Below are positions 1-5,555 of a stretch of 5,555 nucleotides of DNA, piece after piece (position 1 is the first letter of the stretch; each line of letters opens with the position of its first letter). Under the pieces are notes generated by a model. It searched no databases. It saw only the letters and a list, made by a program, of their open reading frames with translations, and was not told the DNA's origin. The stretch spans positions 1 to 5,555 of the forward strand of contig CAJVYZ010000215.1 of NCBI GenBank assembly GCA_913009915.1. The letters run 5' to 3'. Origin of the DNA: an uncultured Gemmatimonadota bacterium (lineage in GTDB: Bacteria; Gemmatimonadota; Gemmatimonadetes; Gemmatimonadales; GWC2-71-9). The position numbers and the translations under genes were made by a program.

Positions 1-31
1 TTACTGGCAGTGGTTCTATGTTGTTTTTTTT
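1..31. other. Non-genomic leader before the adapter, ending in a T run
   Basis: These bases precede the Illumina P5 sequence and so lie outside the genomic insert. Positions 24-31 are eight T residues, and 21-31 is T-rich with a single G. That resembles the poly-T spacer by which the P5 oligo is attached to the flow cell. Bases 1-20 match nothing I recognise. The stretch should be trimmed with the adapter and carries no biological annotation. Confidence 0.75.
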
Positions 32-89
32 AATGATACGGCGACCACCGAGATCTACACTCTTTCCCTACGCGACGCTCTTCCGATCT
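32..89 (+). other. Illumina P5 / TruSeq universal adapter left in the assembly
   Basis: The 58 bases match the TruSeq universal adapter, from AATGATACGGCGACCACCGA at 32 to GCTCTTCCGATCT ending at 89. I see one mismatch: G at 72 where the adapter has A. It is library sequence, not genome, and the insert begins at 90. Translated on the plus strand it gives the familiar contaminant peptide MIRRPPRSTLFPY; on the minus strand it gives RSEERRVGKECRSRW. It therefore adds false residues to any reading frame crossing position 89/90, notably the tetR gene. Confidence 0.98.
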
Positions 90-674
90 CAGTTCTTCGG
101 TGAGATAGCGTTGGATCGTCGGGCCGACAATGGCGACCAACTCGTCGATCCCGGGCTCGGCCAGCTCTGGCACTTCGAGAATGGTCCTTGCGAACACCAG
201 CCCGATGAGATGGCTACCGCACAGCGCCAGGCGACGCCTCGGCTGGGTTGCATCAAGGTGGCGCTCGGCGGTTGTCAGGAACCCCTGCTCGATGAACTCC
301 CTCAGCATGCGAGCCGCCTCCTCGTTGGTGGCCGCGGCCCTGATGAGCGAGACCGCCGGCGAGCCGGGGATGGCCACCAGAGAGAGGTAGAACCGGGTGA
401 GCCTCTCACCCATCTCCTCGGGCGGTCCGGTGAAGATGGGCTCCAGCATCGCTTCTGGATCCGGCAACTCGTGAGCGGCCGCAAACAGCGATGCCTTGGT
501 TCCGAAATGGTGATGGACGAGAGCGGGATCGACTGCCGCTCTGCGGGCGATGGTACGGATGGTGGCCCGGTCGAAGCCGACTTTCCCAAAGGTGTGGCGG
601 GCAGCTTCCAGAATCTGTTGGCGGGTGACGTCGGCGCTGCCGGGGCGGCGCCCGGGAGGACGGGCGGTGCTCAC
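90..674 (-). CDS. TetR-family transcriptional regulator, 3' end cut off by adapter
   Basis: Predicted DNA-binding repressor, probably a homodimer that senses an exported compound. Residues 1-195 are genomic. An N-terminal tetR-type helix-turn-helix lies at about residues 17-65, with QQILEAARHTFGKVGFDRAT, then TIRTIARRAAV and the recognition-helix region VDPALVHHHFGTKASLF. The rest, about 80-195, is the helical ligand-binding and dimer domain. The start is GTG at 672-674, giving MSTARPPGRRPGSAD, a usual lead-in for this family. It overlaps the upstream ATPase stop as GTGA (671-674), and no clear Shine-Dalgarno precedes it, so translation probably depends on coupling. The open frame continues to a stop at 30-32, but residues 196-214 are adapter-derived. 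The genuine C-terminus is missing; from normal family length (about 190-220 residues) only a short tail is likely lost. The role as regulator of the adjoining exporter is inferred from context. E. coli YbiH/CecR is an analogous TetR protein beside ybhGFSR. Confidence 0.9.
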
Positions 675-1507
675 GAGTCGAGCAGAACCATGGTCTCATC
701 GAGCGTTGCCGGTACCTCTCGCACCTCGGCGCGGAGTTCCGCCCGGGCGAGGGCGCTTCGGACTGCACGGAGGTCGGCTCCGAGCACTCTGATGGACCGG
801 CCCGCCAGAGTGACCGGGGGCCCGGATCCGTCGAGGAGGTCGAAGGCTTCCTGCCAGCGGGGTGCCGTCACCTCGACGGCACGCAGGTCAGCGATGATGT
901 CGGTGATGGTGCCGGTCCCTGCCACTCGACCTCGCGACATGAGTACCAGCCGGTCAGCCTGCTCGGCCTCGTCCATGTAGTGGGTCGATACCAGGACCGC
1001 CACCCCGGCCTCGGCGCGGGCGCGAATCAGATTCCACAGCCTCGATCGCGCCAGTGGCGACACACCAGACGTTGGCTCATCCAACACCAGCACCTCCGGC
1101 CCATGCTGGGTCGCCGCTGCGAAGGCGACTCTGCGTTGCAGGCCGAGGGGTAGGTCGCCGACCAAGTCGTCGTTATCGAACGGTGGGGCGGCCGGCGAGC
1201 CGCCGAAGGCCTCGGCCCAGAACTCGAGATTCTCGGCGACGGTGAGATCCCGGTACAGCCCTAGGTTCTGGGGGACGTAGCCGACGCGGCGTCGCAGTTC
1301 CCGCGAGGGAGTGCCGGCCAGCACCCGGATCAGGCCAGAGGTTGGCTGGAGGAGACCGAGAATCATCCGGATGAGGGTCGTCTTTCCCGCTCCGTTGGCG
1401 CCGACCAGGCCGACGACCTCTCCGGCTGCCACGGTGAGGTCGACGTCGTCAACCGCGGTGAACGAACCGAACCGACGGATTACTCCCTGCACGTCGATGG
1501 CGGTCAT
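671..1507 (-). CDS. ABC transporter ATP-binding protein (YbhF C-terminal-half type)
   Basis: Cytoplasmic ATPase of 278 residues that should power the ABC-2 permease encoded upstream. Visible motifs are Walker A GANGAGKTT (36-44), Q-loop VPQ with Gln80, Walker B VLVLDE (139-144, catalytic Glu144) and H-switch STHYMDEAE with His176. Two motifs are off consensus. The signature is LPLGLQRR (from 119) instead of LSGGQ, and the D-loop is GVSP, with Ser150 where Asp is usual. Only about 77 residues separate Lys42 from the signature, so the helical subdomain (about 100-118) looks shortened. The C-terminal extension (about 200-278) ends in TLDETMVLLDS, similar in style to the tail of drug-efflux ATPases. 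I chose ATG at 1505-1507 because MTAIDVQGVIRRFG is the normal family beginning and it overlaps the preceding stop as ATGA. The frame is open 40 codons further up, but that part lies inside the previous gene. It most likely pairs with the ATPase encoded just upstream. Confidence 0.93.
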   Translation of the reverse strand: MTAIDVQGVIRRFGSFTAVDDVDLTVAAGEVVGLVGANGAGKTTLIRMILGLLQPTSGLIRVLAGTPSRELRRRVGYVPQNLGLYRDLTVAENLEFWAEAFGGSPAAPPFDNDDLVGDLPLGLQRRVAFAAATQHGPEVLVLDEPTSGVSPLARSRLWNLIRARAEAGVAVLVSTHYMDEAEQADRLVLMSRGRVAGTGTITDIIADLRAVEVTAPRWQEAFDLLDGSGPPVTLAGRSIRVLGADLRAVRSALARAELRAEVREVPATLDETMVLLDS

Positions 1508-2307
1508 GGTGTCGATCCAGTGGCGATGAGCTCGGCGACGATGGCGGCGTCCTCCAGGCTGACCCGTCCGATTCCCGCCGGGCGACCATCGGGATCCCAG
1601 GCCCGCCAGCGGCGACCCCGTCGCCACGAATGTCGGGCCGGGCCGGGCTGATCGACGTCTGTGACCGTGCCGGGCATCGCCTCGACGATGGCGGCAGGCG
1701 GCCCGGCAGCCAACACCCGTCCCTCATGCAGCAGCACGACCTGTCCTGCACGTTCTGCTTCGTCCAGGTAGCTGGTGGCAAAGACAACCGCCGCGTTGGC
1801 CGCCGCCGCTCCGGCGATGAGCCGCCACAGGCCCAACCGGCTGACCGGGTCCACTCCGGTGGTCACCTCGTCCAAGACCAACAGCTCGGGCTGGGGAAGA
1901 AGCGCCATGGCAGCAGCCAGTTTGCGCCGCTGGCCGCCTGACAGCTTGCCGGCCGGCCGGTCGCCGAACTCGACCAGGTCGGTGCGGATGAGCAGATCGC
2001 GTGCCCGAGCCTGCCAGTCAGAGATCTGGTAGGCCGCGGAGATGAAATCGAGGTGCTCGTCGACGGTGAGGTCCGCGAAGATTCCCCCTTCGGCTGGGAC
2101 ATAGCCGGTGAGGCCGGGGCCGGGCAGCGACAGGGTGCCGGTGTGCCGCATCCTGATACCGGCCAGTGCCCGCAACAGGGTGCTCTTCCCCGCTCCGTCG
2201 CCACCTACCACCGCCAGCACTTCGCCGGGTGTGCACTCGACGCTCACGTCTGACAACGCCAGGGACTCGCCGTACGTGACGATGAGGTGCTGCGCTCCCC
2301 ATGTCAT
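1504..2307 (-). CDS. ABC transporter ATP-binding protein (YbhF N-terminal-half type)
   Basis: Cytoplasmic ATPase of 267 residues, predicted partner of the ATPase encoded next. Motifs are Walker A GGDGAGKST (35-43), signature LSGGQRRKL (122-130), Walker B LLVLDE (142-147, Glu147) and D-loop GVDP (151-154). Departures from consensus are the Q-loop, YVPAEGG with Ala72 where Gln is expected; Val148 instead of Pro after the catalytic Glu (DEVTTG); and the H-switch, ATSYLDEAE with Ser179 instead of His. As I recall, the N-terminal half of E. coli YbhF also has TSYLDEAE. The C-terminal part (about 210-267) is Arg/Trp-rich, then VSLEDAAIVAEL, which fits the accessory tail of that family. The start is ATG at 2305-2307 (MTWGAQHLIVTYG), which overlaps the permease stop as ATGA; AAGGTGG lies 8 bases before it. 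An upstream in-frame extension of 17 codons falls within the permease gene and is not used. The downstream junction is again ATGA. Confidence 0.93.
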   Translation of the reverse strand: MTWGAQHLIVTYGESLALSDVSVECTPGEVLAVVGGDGAGKSTLLRALAGIRMRHTGTLSLPGPGLTGYVPAEGGIFADLTVDEHLDFISAAYQISDWQARARDLLIRTDLVEFGDRPAGKLSGGQRRKLAAAMALLPQPELLVLDEVTTGVDPVSRLGLWRLIAGAAAANAAVVFATSYLDEAERAGQVVLLHEGRVLAAGPPAAIVEAMPGTVTDVDQPGPARHSWRRGRRWRAWDPDGRPAGIGRVSLEDAAIVAELIATGSTP

Positions 2308-3329
2308 GAAGTTGCCACCTTGGCCGTCTTGGGCGCAACTTCCTGGCGAAATCGCCATACCGCCAGGCCGAACACAGCTACCGCCATGAGCGCCAGGACC
2401 ACGAGCGGGGGGAGCAGGGCGCCGAACGATGAGGCCTTGAGGAAGATACCGCGCATGGCCTGCACGAAGTACGTGAGAGGCAGGAGATACCCGATCCAGC
2501 GTACCCCCGCGGCCATCGACTCGAGCGGGAAGATCATGCCAGACAGCATCACCTGGGGGAGGAGCACCATGATCGCCAGTTGGATCGCCTCGCCCTGGCT
2601 TCGACTGACCGTGGATATGAGCACTCCGAAGCCGAGCACGACGAACAAGTAGATGAGTCCGAATACGGCGAACAGGAACAACGATCCGCGAAACGGCACA
2701 TCGAAGATGACGATCCCGGCCAGGGTGATGATCACCATGTCGACGAGGGCGACGACGAAGTAGGGAGAGATCTTTCCCACGATGACGTCGACGGGCTTGA
2801 GCGGAGTGACCGCCAGTTGTTCGAGCGTCCCCTGTTCTCGCTCGCGCACCACGCCGAGGCTGGTGATCACGGTGCCGATGAACAAGAGGATGAGACCGAT
2901 CAGGGAGGGCACCATGACCGCCGCCGTGTTGAGGTCTGGATTGAACAAGATCTCACTTTCCAACCCGGCGGGCAGCGACTCGCCTCGTCGCAGCGCCGAC
3001 TGGGCAACGAACAACTCCGTTCCGTCGACGTAGATCTTCGGTGCGGCGCCGGTGACGATCGCCACCGCCGCTTCCGAATCGGCCAGCATCGCCCGAGCCT
3101 CGTCGTCTGTCCCCGCCGGGTCCAGTTTCACCACAGTGAACGCCCCGCCAAGCTGCGAGGCAACCACCTCTGCATCCGGGCCCAGCACGGCGGTTTCGAT
3201 TGTGGCCACGTCGAAGCGAGCGGCGTATCCGAAGATGATCAGCATCATGAGGGGAAGTCCGACCATGAGCGCCACGGTGCGCCGGTCGCGGCGCATCTGT
3301 CGAAATTCCTTCAGGATCATCGCCTTCAC
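2304..3329 (-). CDS. ABC-2 type transporter permease (YbhR/YhhJ-like)
   Basis: Inner-membrane channel subunit of 341 residues, predicted to export a small hydrophobic compound, drug or cation. The substrate cannot be read from the sequence. The N-terminus is MKAMILKEFRQMRRDRRT, the usual amphipathic start of the family. TM1 follows at about 19-37, then an extracytoplasmic domain (about 38-135), and five more membrane segments at about 139-160, 187-208, 216-239, 250-269 and 305-326. Family hallmarks are FNPDLN (129-134) and VREREQGTLEQLAVTPLKP (161-179, cytoplasmic, likely contacts the ATPases). VPFRGSLF (211-218), LSGMIFPLESM (262-272) and AMRGIFLK (291-298) are also present. Start is GTG at 3327-3329, preceded by GAGG with a 5-base gap; the ATG three codons later would be too far from it. 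It is the first gene of the operon and overlaps the next by 4 bases. YbhFSR-type exporters use two permeases, but only one is seen here, so a homodimer is inferred. Confidence 0.93.
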   Translation of the reverse strand: MKAMILKEFRQMRRDRRTVALMVGLPLMMLIIFGYAARFDVATIETAVLGPDAEVVASQLGGAFTVVKLDPAGTDDEARAMLADSEAAVAIVTGAAPKIYVDGTELFVAQSALRRGESLPAGLESEILFNPDLNTAAVMVPSLIGLILLFIGTVITSLGVVREREQGTLEQLAVTPLKPVDVIVGKISPYFVVALVDMVIITLAGIVIFDVPFRGSLFLFAVFGLIYLFVVLGFGVLISTVSRSQGEAIQLAIMVLLPQVMLSGMIFPLESMAAGVRWIGYLLPLTYFVQAMRGIFLKASSFGALLPPLVVLALMAVAVFGLAVWRFRQEVAPKTAKVATS

Positions 3330-3334
3330 CGGAG

Positions 3335-3338
3335 CCTC
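3335..3338 (-). promoter_or_regulatory. Shine-Dalgarno site of the permease gene
   Basis: The minus strand reads GAGG here, followed by CTCCG and then GTG at 3329-3327. The 5-base spacing supports the GTG start over the ATG at 3320-3318, which would be 14 bases away. The site directly abuts the inverted repeat at 3339-3358, so a protein bound there or an RNA hairpin could affect translation start. Confidence 0.6.
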
Positions 3339-3365
3339 AATTCATCGGGTGTTGAATTAATACCC
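3339..3365 (-). promoter_or_regulatory. Candidate TetR operator / operon control region (two overlapping inverted repeats)
   Basis: Two dyads overlap in an AT-rich patch just before the operon. The first is AATTCA (3339-3344), an 8-base spacer, then TGAATT (3353-3358): perfect 6-base arms. The second is the 19-base imperfect palindrome GGGTGTTGAATTAATACCC (3347-3365), with 7 of 9 pairs matching. The sizes fit TetR-family operators, and a TetR gene ends this operon. The minus strand also contains TATTAA (3357-3362), which could serve as a -10 element, but I find no convincing -35 at the right distance. Binding is inferred, not shown. Confidence 0.4.
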
Positions 3366-3832
3366 TACACACCTGAAACCCACGCGGGCGACCGCTCCGA
3401 GGTTCGCTCAGACCAGGCAAACGGCTCGCCGCCCACCTCGAAGCAGGCACATGAGCTGGAGTCGTCCAGGAGCGCCGGCCAGGATCATCCGGCTCGTCGG
3501 AGCCGACTCGCCGATCAACACGACGAACGGGCCATCGACACGACGCGACATGAGCCGCGAAACCCCCTCGCAGGTGCGTATACGACTAATCGAACCCGAC
3601 CAGCCCGAGGAGGCGACCCGGCACTCCGACCAGCAACCGGCCACAAAGAAAACTACGAGGCCGACGCGGTAACACTCATACGTCACATCGCAGGACGTGA
3701 CCACCTTGATCCGCCGACGTATCCGCCAGACTCCTGCGCAGGTGTCGGTACGTGCGCATCCACTGGCGTCATCGTAGGGCTCGCGCGATGGAAGCACCGG
3801 TCGACGCATGGTCCACCGCCCAGAACCCCCTT

Positions 3833-3863
3833 AGCCAAGCTCCTCGATGTTGTGGGCCTGGCT
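3833..3863 (-). terminator. Possible stem-loop terminator of the propeller gene (no U tract)
   Basis: The minus-strand transcript could pair AGCCAGGC (3863-3856) with GCTTGGCT (3840-3833). That is an 8-base stem with one G-U pair and a 15-base loop, starting 11 bases after the stop codon. No U run follows, so it is not a classical intrinsic terminator. High-GC bacteria often use such U-poor hairpins, but chance pairing is also possible. Confidence 0.3.
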
Positions 3864-3874
3864 TACAAGACCAA

Positions 3875-5554
3875 TCAGGGTTCTGGCAGGAGCAGCTCCA
3901 CTGATCCACGGAGGGTCGCTGGACCTTGTCGGCTGTCACCCATGAGTAGGAGATTGCCGACCTCGTCGACTGCGACATTGACCGCTTCGAAGAATGGAGG
4001 AAGATCGGGTATTCGTTCGAGGTCCAGTAGTTCGGTCCGCCCGGACTCTGAGACGTAGTACACGAGACCATACCTCCCGGCCTCGTCGGTGACGACGACG
4101 ACGTGGCCGCCTCCAACGCCGACACTGTCCGAGATGATGAGCGGCGAGTGATTGTTGAGTTTGACTGTCTGCGCCACTCTCTCGAAGTCATCAGTCAACC
4201 ACACCTTCGGTCCGCCGTAGGTGTGACCGGCTACAGCAAGCTGGTCGCCGTTGACGCTGCATGAGGTCGCGTTATCCATGGCAGGGAATTTCTCCTGAGG
4301 GACGACACTCCAGTTCCGCCCGTCGGTGCTGAACCAGACCCGACCCTCGTCGAACTGGTCTTTGCCGAGCGCCACGATGAGATCGCCGAGAACACAGACG
4401 TCTTCGAACCGCGTTGCTCCCGCCACCATGTACCGTCCCTCGAGAGTTGTCCACTCGCGGCCATCTTCAGACGAGGCCAGAATCGCCGCACCGTCGTCCC
4501 TCGCCTCGCCTGCTGCGACAATGATTTCGCCGTTCGAGACCGCCGCGCCGACGACCATCGCCCCGAGGCCGTCGTCTGGCAGAGCGTCGAACGATTCGTC
4601 ACCTGTTCCGCGAAAGACCCGCGTTTCTGTACCGACCTCACCACTGTCCGATAACCATCCGAACGCGTGGAGATAGTCCTGGTGCGACAGTGGCTCGCTG
4701 AGATATGGGGAACCACGCTCCACCTCCAACTCCGACCAACCGGCCTCGTTCAGAATCAAGGCAGCACCGGACGACACCGGCAGCGGTCCTTCGGTCCATT
4801 CGTTGACGGAGCCGACCCCCAAGGTCCCGTCTGGCGTTGGGGTCGCAGCTACAACAGTGAGAGCGGGCGAACCCAGTGGGAACGGACCGGTCGCGATCCC
4901 ACTGCTCAACTCGTCCGCCCAAACGACCAAGGGTGCTTGGGGAGATGTCGAGACATACAGCACCACCGATCCCCGTGCTGCCAATCGCCAATCGGCGGGA
5001 TCGATCAATGGATCGTCCATCCAGAAGAAGAAGTCCCATTCCGTGAGGTTGTCGGAGAATCCGATGTAGGTTCCGTCGATCCGGCTGGCGACGGCTAGCC
5101 ACGTTCCATCGTCAGTGGCGATGAGATCGTTGAACGAGCCAGAAGACATGTCGAAATCGACGGCACTCGCCTCGATCCGGTCCCACGTTTCGCCCTCATC
5201 GTCGGACCGCAGCAAGGCCATCGATCCGTCGAACGCGCTGCCGGCCAGTACGAGTTCGTTGCCTGCTCTGGCGAGCACGTTGGGATTGGTCCGTTCGATT
5301 CCGACGACCGTCCGATTGTCGTCTGCGTGGTCTCTGGAGATTTCTGCCACGGACGGCCGAGACCAGTCGATGCGAATGCCGTTGAACAGGGACACGATTG
5401 AATTGTCCATGACCTCCACCTGCCAACGCATCGGAAGCTCGACCCGGTCAACGATTCCGTGATCTAGCTCCTCGGACCGTTCCCAGGTAACGCCATCAGT
5501 CGTGATGTGGGAATAGGGGAGCCAGCCGTCCGCAGTTTCGCGATGGGCAAGCAT
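3875..5554 (-). CDS. Asp-box (BNR-like) repeat beta-propeller protein, 5' partial
   Basis: The C-terminal 559 residues of a protein whose start lies beyond the window. The frame is still open at the edge, and the Met at its first codon has no visible ribosome site because the sequence ends. It carries repeated Asp-box motifs of the form S-x-D-x-G-x-x-W: TTDGVTWE (18), SDDEGETWD (117), SDNLTEWD (167), SSEDGREWT (361) and STDGRNWS (409). Weaker copies are near 212, 268 (LNEAGWSE), 315, 453 and 502. Most are preceded by a strand of the type G-x-L-x-V-A-G. This is typical of sialidase-fold or Ycf48-like beta-propellers. I see no convincing sialidase catalytic set, so an enzyme activity should not be assumed. 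Such proteins are usually secreted or anchored outside, but the signal peptide would be in the missing part. It ends in VELLLPEP before TGA at 3877-3875. Composition is acidic (many Asp/Glu). No functional link with the exporter operon is evident. Confidence 0.8.
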   Translation of the reverse strand: MLAHRETADGWLPYSHITTDGVTWERSEELDHGIVDRVELPMRWQVEVMDNSIVSLFNGIRIDWSRPSVAEISRDHADDNRTVVGIERTNPNVLARAGNELVLAGSAFDGSMALLRSDDEGETWDRIEASAVDFDMSSGSFNDLIATDDGTWLAVASRIDGTYIGFSDNLTEWDFFFWMDDPLIDPADWRLAARGSVVLYVSTSPQAPLVVWADELSSGIATGPFPLGSPALTVVAATPTPDGTLGVGSVNEWTEGPLPVSSGAALILNEAGWSELEVERGSPYLSEPLSHQDYLHAFGWLSDSGEVGTETRVFRGTGDESFDALPDDGLGAMVVGAAVSNGEIIVAAGEARDDGAAILASSEDGREWTTLEGRYMVAGATRFEDVCVLGDLIVALGKDQFDEGRVWFSTDGRNWSVVPQEKFPAMDNATSCSVNGDQLAVAGHTYGGPKVWLTDDFERVAQTVKLNNHSPLIISDSVGVGGGHVVVVTDEAGRYGLVYYVSESGRTELLDLERIPDLPPFFEAVNVAVDEVGNLLLMGDSRQGPATLRGSVELLLPEP

Positions 5555-5555
5555 G

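Larger units (their letters stand above)
3330..3874. other. 545-base intergenic region without a supported gene
   Basis: This gap lies between the stop of the propeller gene and the start of the exporter operon. Its left end carries the control region described at 3335-3365, and its right end carries the stem-loop at 3833-3863. The middle contains only weak open frames. One of 133 codons on the minus strand (3408-3809) has 9 Cys and matches nothing I know; one of 73 codons on the plus strand (3451-3672) is Arg/Pro/Thr-rich. The two overlap on opposite strands and neither has a good ribosome site. An imperfect 20-base inverted repeat with arms GTCAC/GTGAC lies at 3682-3701. I see no tRNA, transposase or CRISPR repeats. 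A promoter for the operon is expected in the left part. Confidence 0.6.

Noticed and set aside
18..980. 320-codon plus-strand open frame starting at the left edge
   Set aside because: Its first 20 or so residues are translated adapter, and the rest is antisense to tetR and the second ATPase, whose family motifs are unmistakable on the minus strand.
1508..1627. 40-codon N-terminal extension of the second ATPase
   Set aside because: The extension is Arg/Gly-rich, lies wholly inside the preceding gene and precedes the normal family start; the ATGA-overlap ATG is far more likely.
3682..3701. Imperfect inverted repeat GTCAC-N10-GTGAC as a regulatory site
   Set aside because: Only 7 of 10 pairs match, and it is over 350 bases from the nearest start codon with no regulator to link to it. 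It could be chance.
3408..3809. 133-codon minus-strand frame as a gene
   Set aside because: It has nine cysteines, no recognisable motif, only a weak ribosome site (GGTGG close to the ATG) and an equally good overlapping frame on the other strand. It is kept only as part of the intergenic description.
2580..4058. 492-codon plus-strand open frame
   Set aside because: It is antisense to the permease and the propeller gene. Its product is low-complexity Asp/His/Arg/Glu-rich with no domain, as expected of a shadow frame in high-GC DNA.
3875..5554. Sialidase (neuraminidase) function for the Asp-box protein
   Set aside because: Asp boxes mark only the fold. The arginine triad, Tyr/Glu and FRIP-type motif of sialidases are not evident in the visible part.

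Overview
The window looks like one end of a draft or metagenomic contig from a high-GC bacterium. Codon third positions are mostly G or C, GTG starts occur, and genes are packed with 4-base overlaps. An actinobacterial origin (Acidimicrobiia-like or similar) is plausible, but no marker gene fixes the taxonomy. All supported genes lie on the minus strand, so the window is best read from right to left.

Right part (5554 to 3875): the C-terminal 559 residues of a large protein whose 5' end lies outside the window. It is built from Asp-box (BNR-like) repeats at a spacing of about 48 residues and is probably an extracytoplasmic beta-propeller. A 545-base gap follows (3874 to 3330) with no gene I can support. 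It holds a stem-loop just after the propeller gene and two overlapping AT-rich inverted repeats just before the next gene.

Left part (3329 to 90): a tight four-gene operon. In transcription order it has an ABC-2 type permease, a first ABC ATPase, a second ABC ATPase and a TetR-family regulator. All three junctions are 4-base stop/start overlaps (ATGA, ATGA, GTGA), so translation is probably coupled. The two ATPases resemble the N- and C-terminal halves of the fused double ATPase YbhF of the enterobacterial YbhFSR drug/cation exporter. In each ATPase different motifs are degenerate, and all the degenerate motifs fall in the same one of the two composite ATP sites. This predicts an obligate heterodimer with one consensus and one degenerate site, driving efflux through a single permease. 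The TetR protein at the operon end probably controls it by feedback, with the inverted repeats before the permease as the candidate operator.

Left edge (1 to 89): not genomic. Positions 32-89 are the Illumina P5/TruSeq universal adapter with one mismatch, preceded by a T-rich run like the flow-cell oligo spacer. The tetR reading frame runs into the adapter and gains 19 artificial residues. Any annotation of the regulator's C-terminus, or of plus-strand reading frames starting here, is artefactual.
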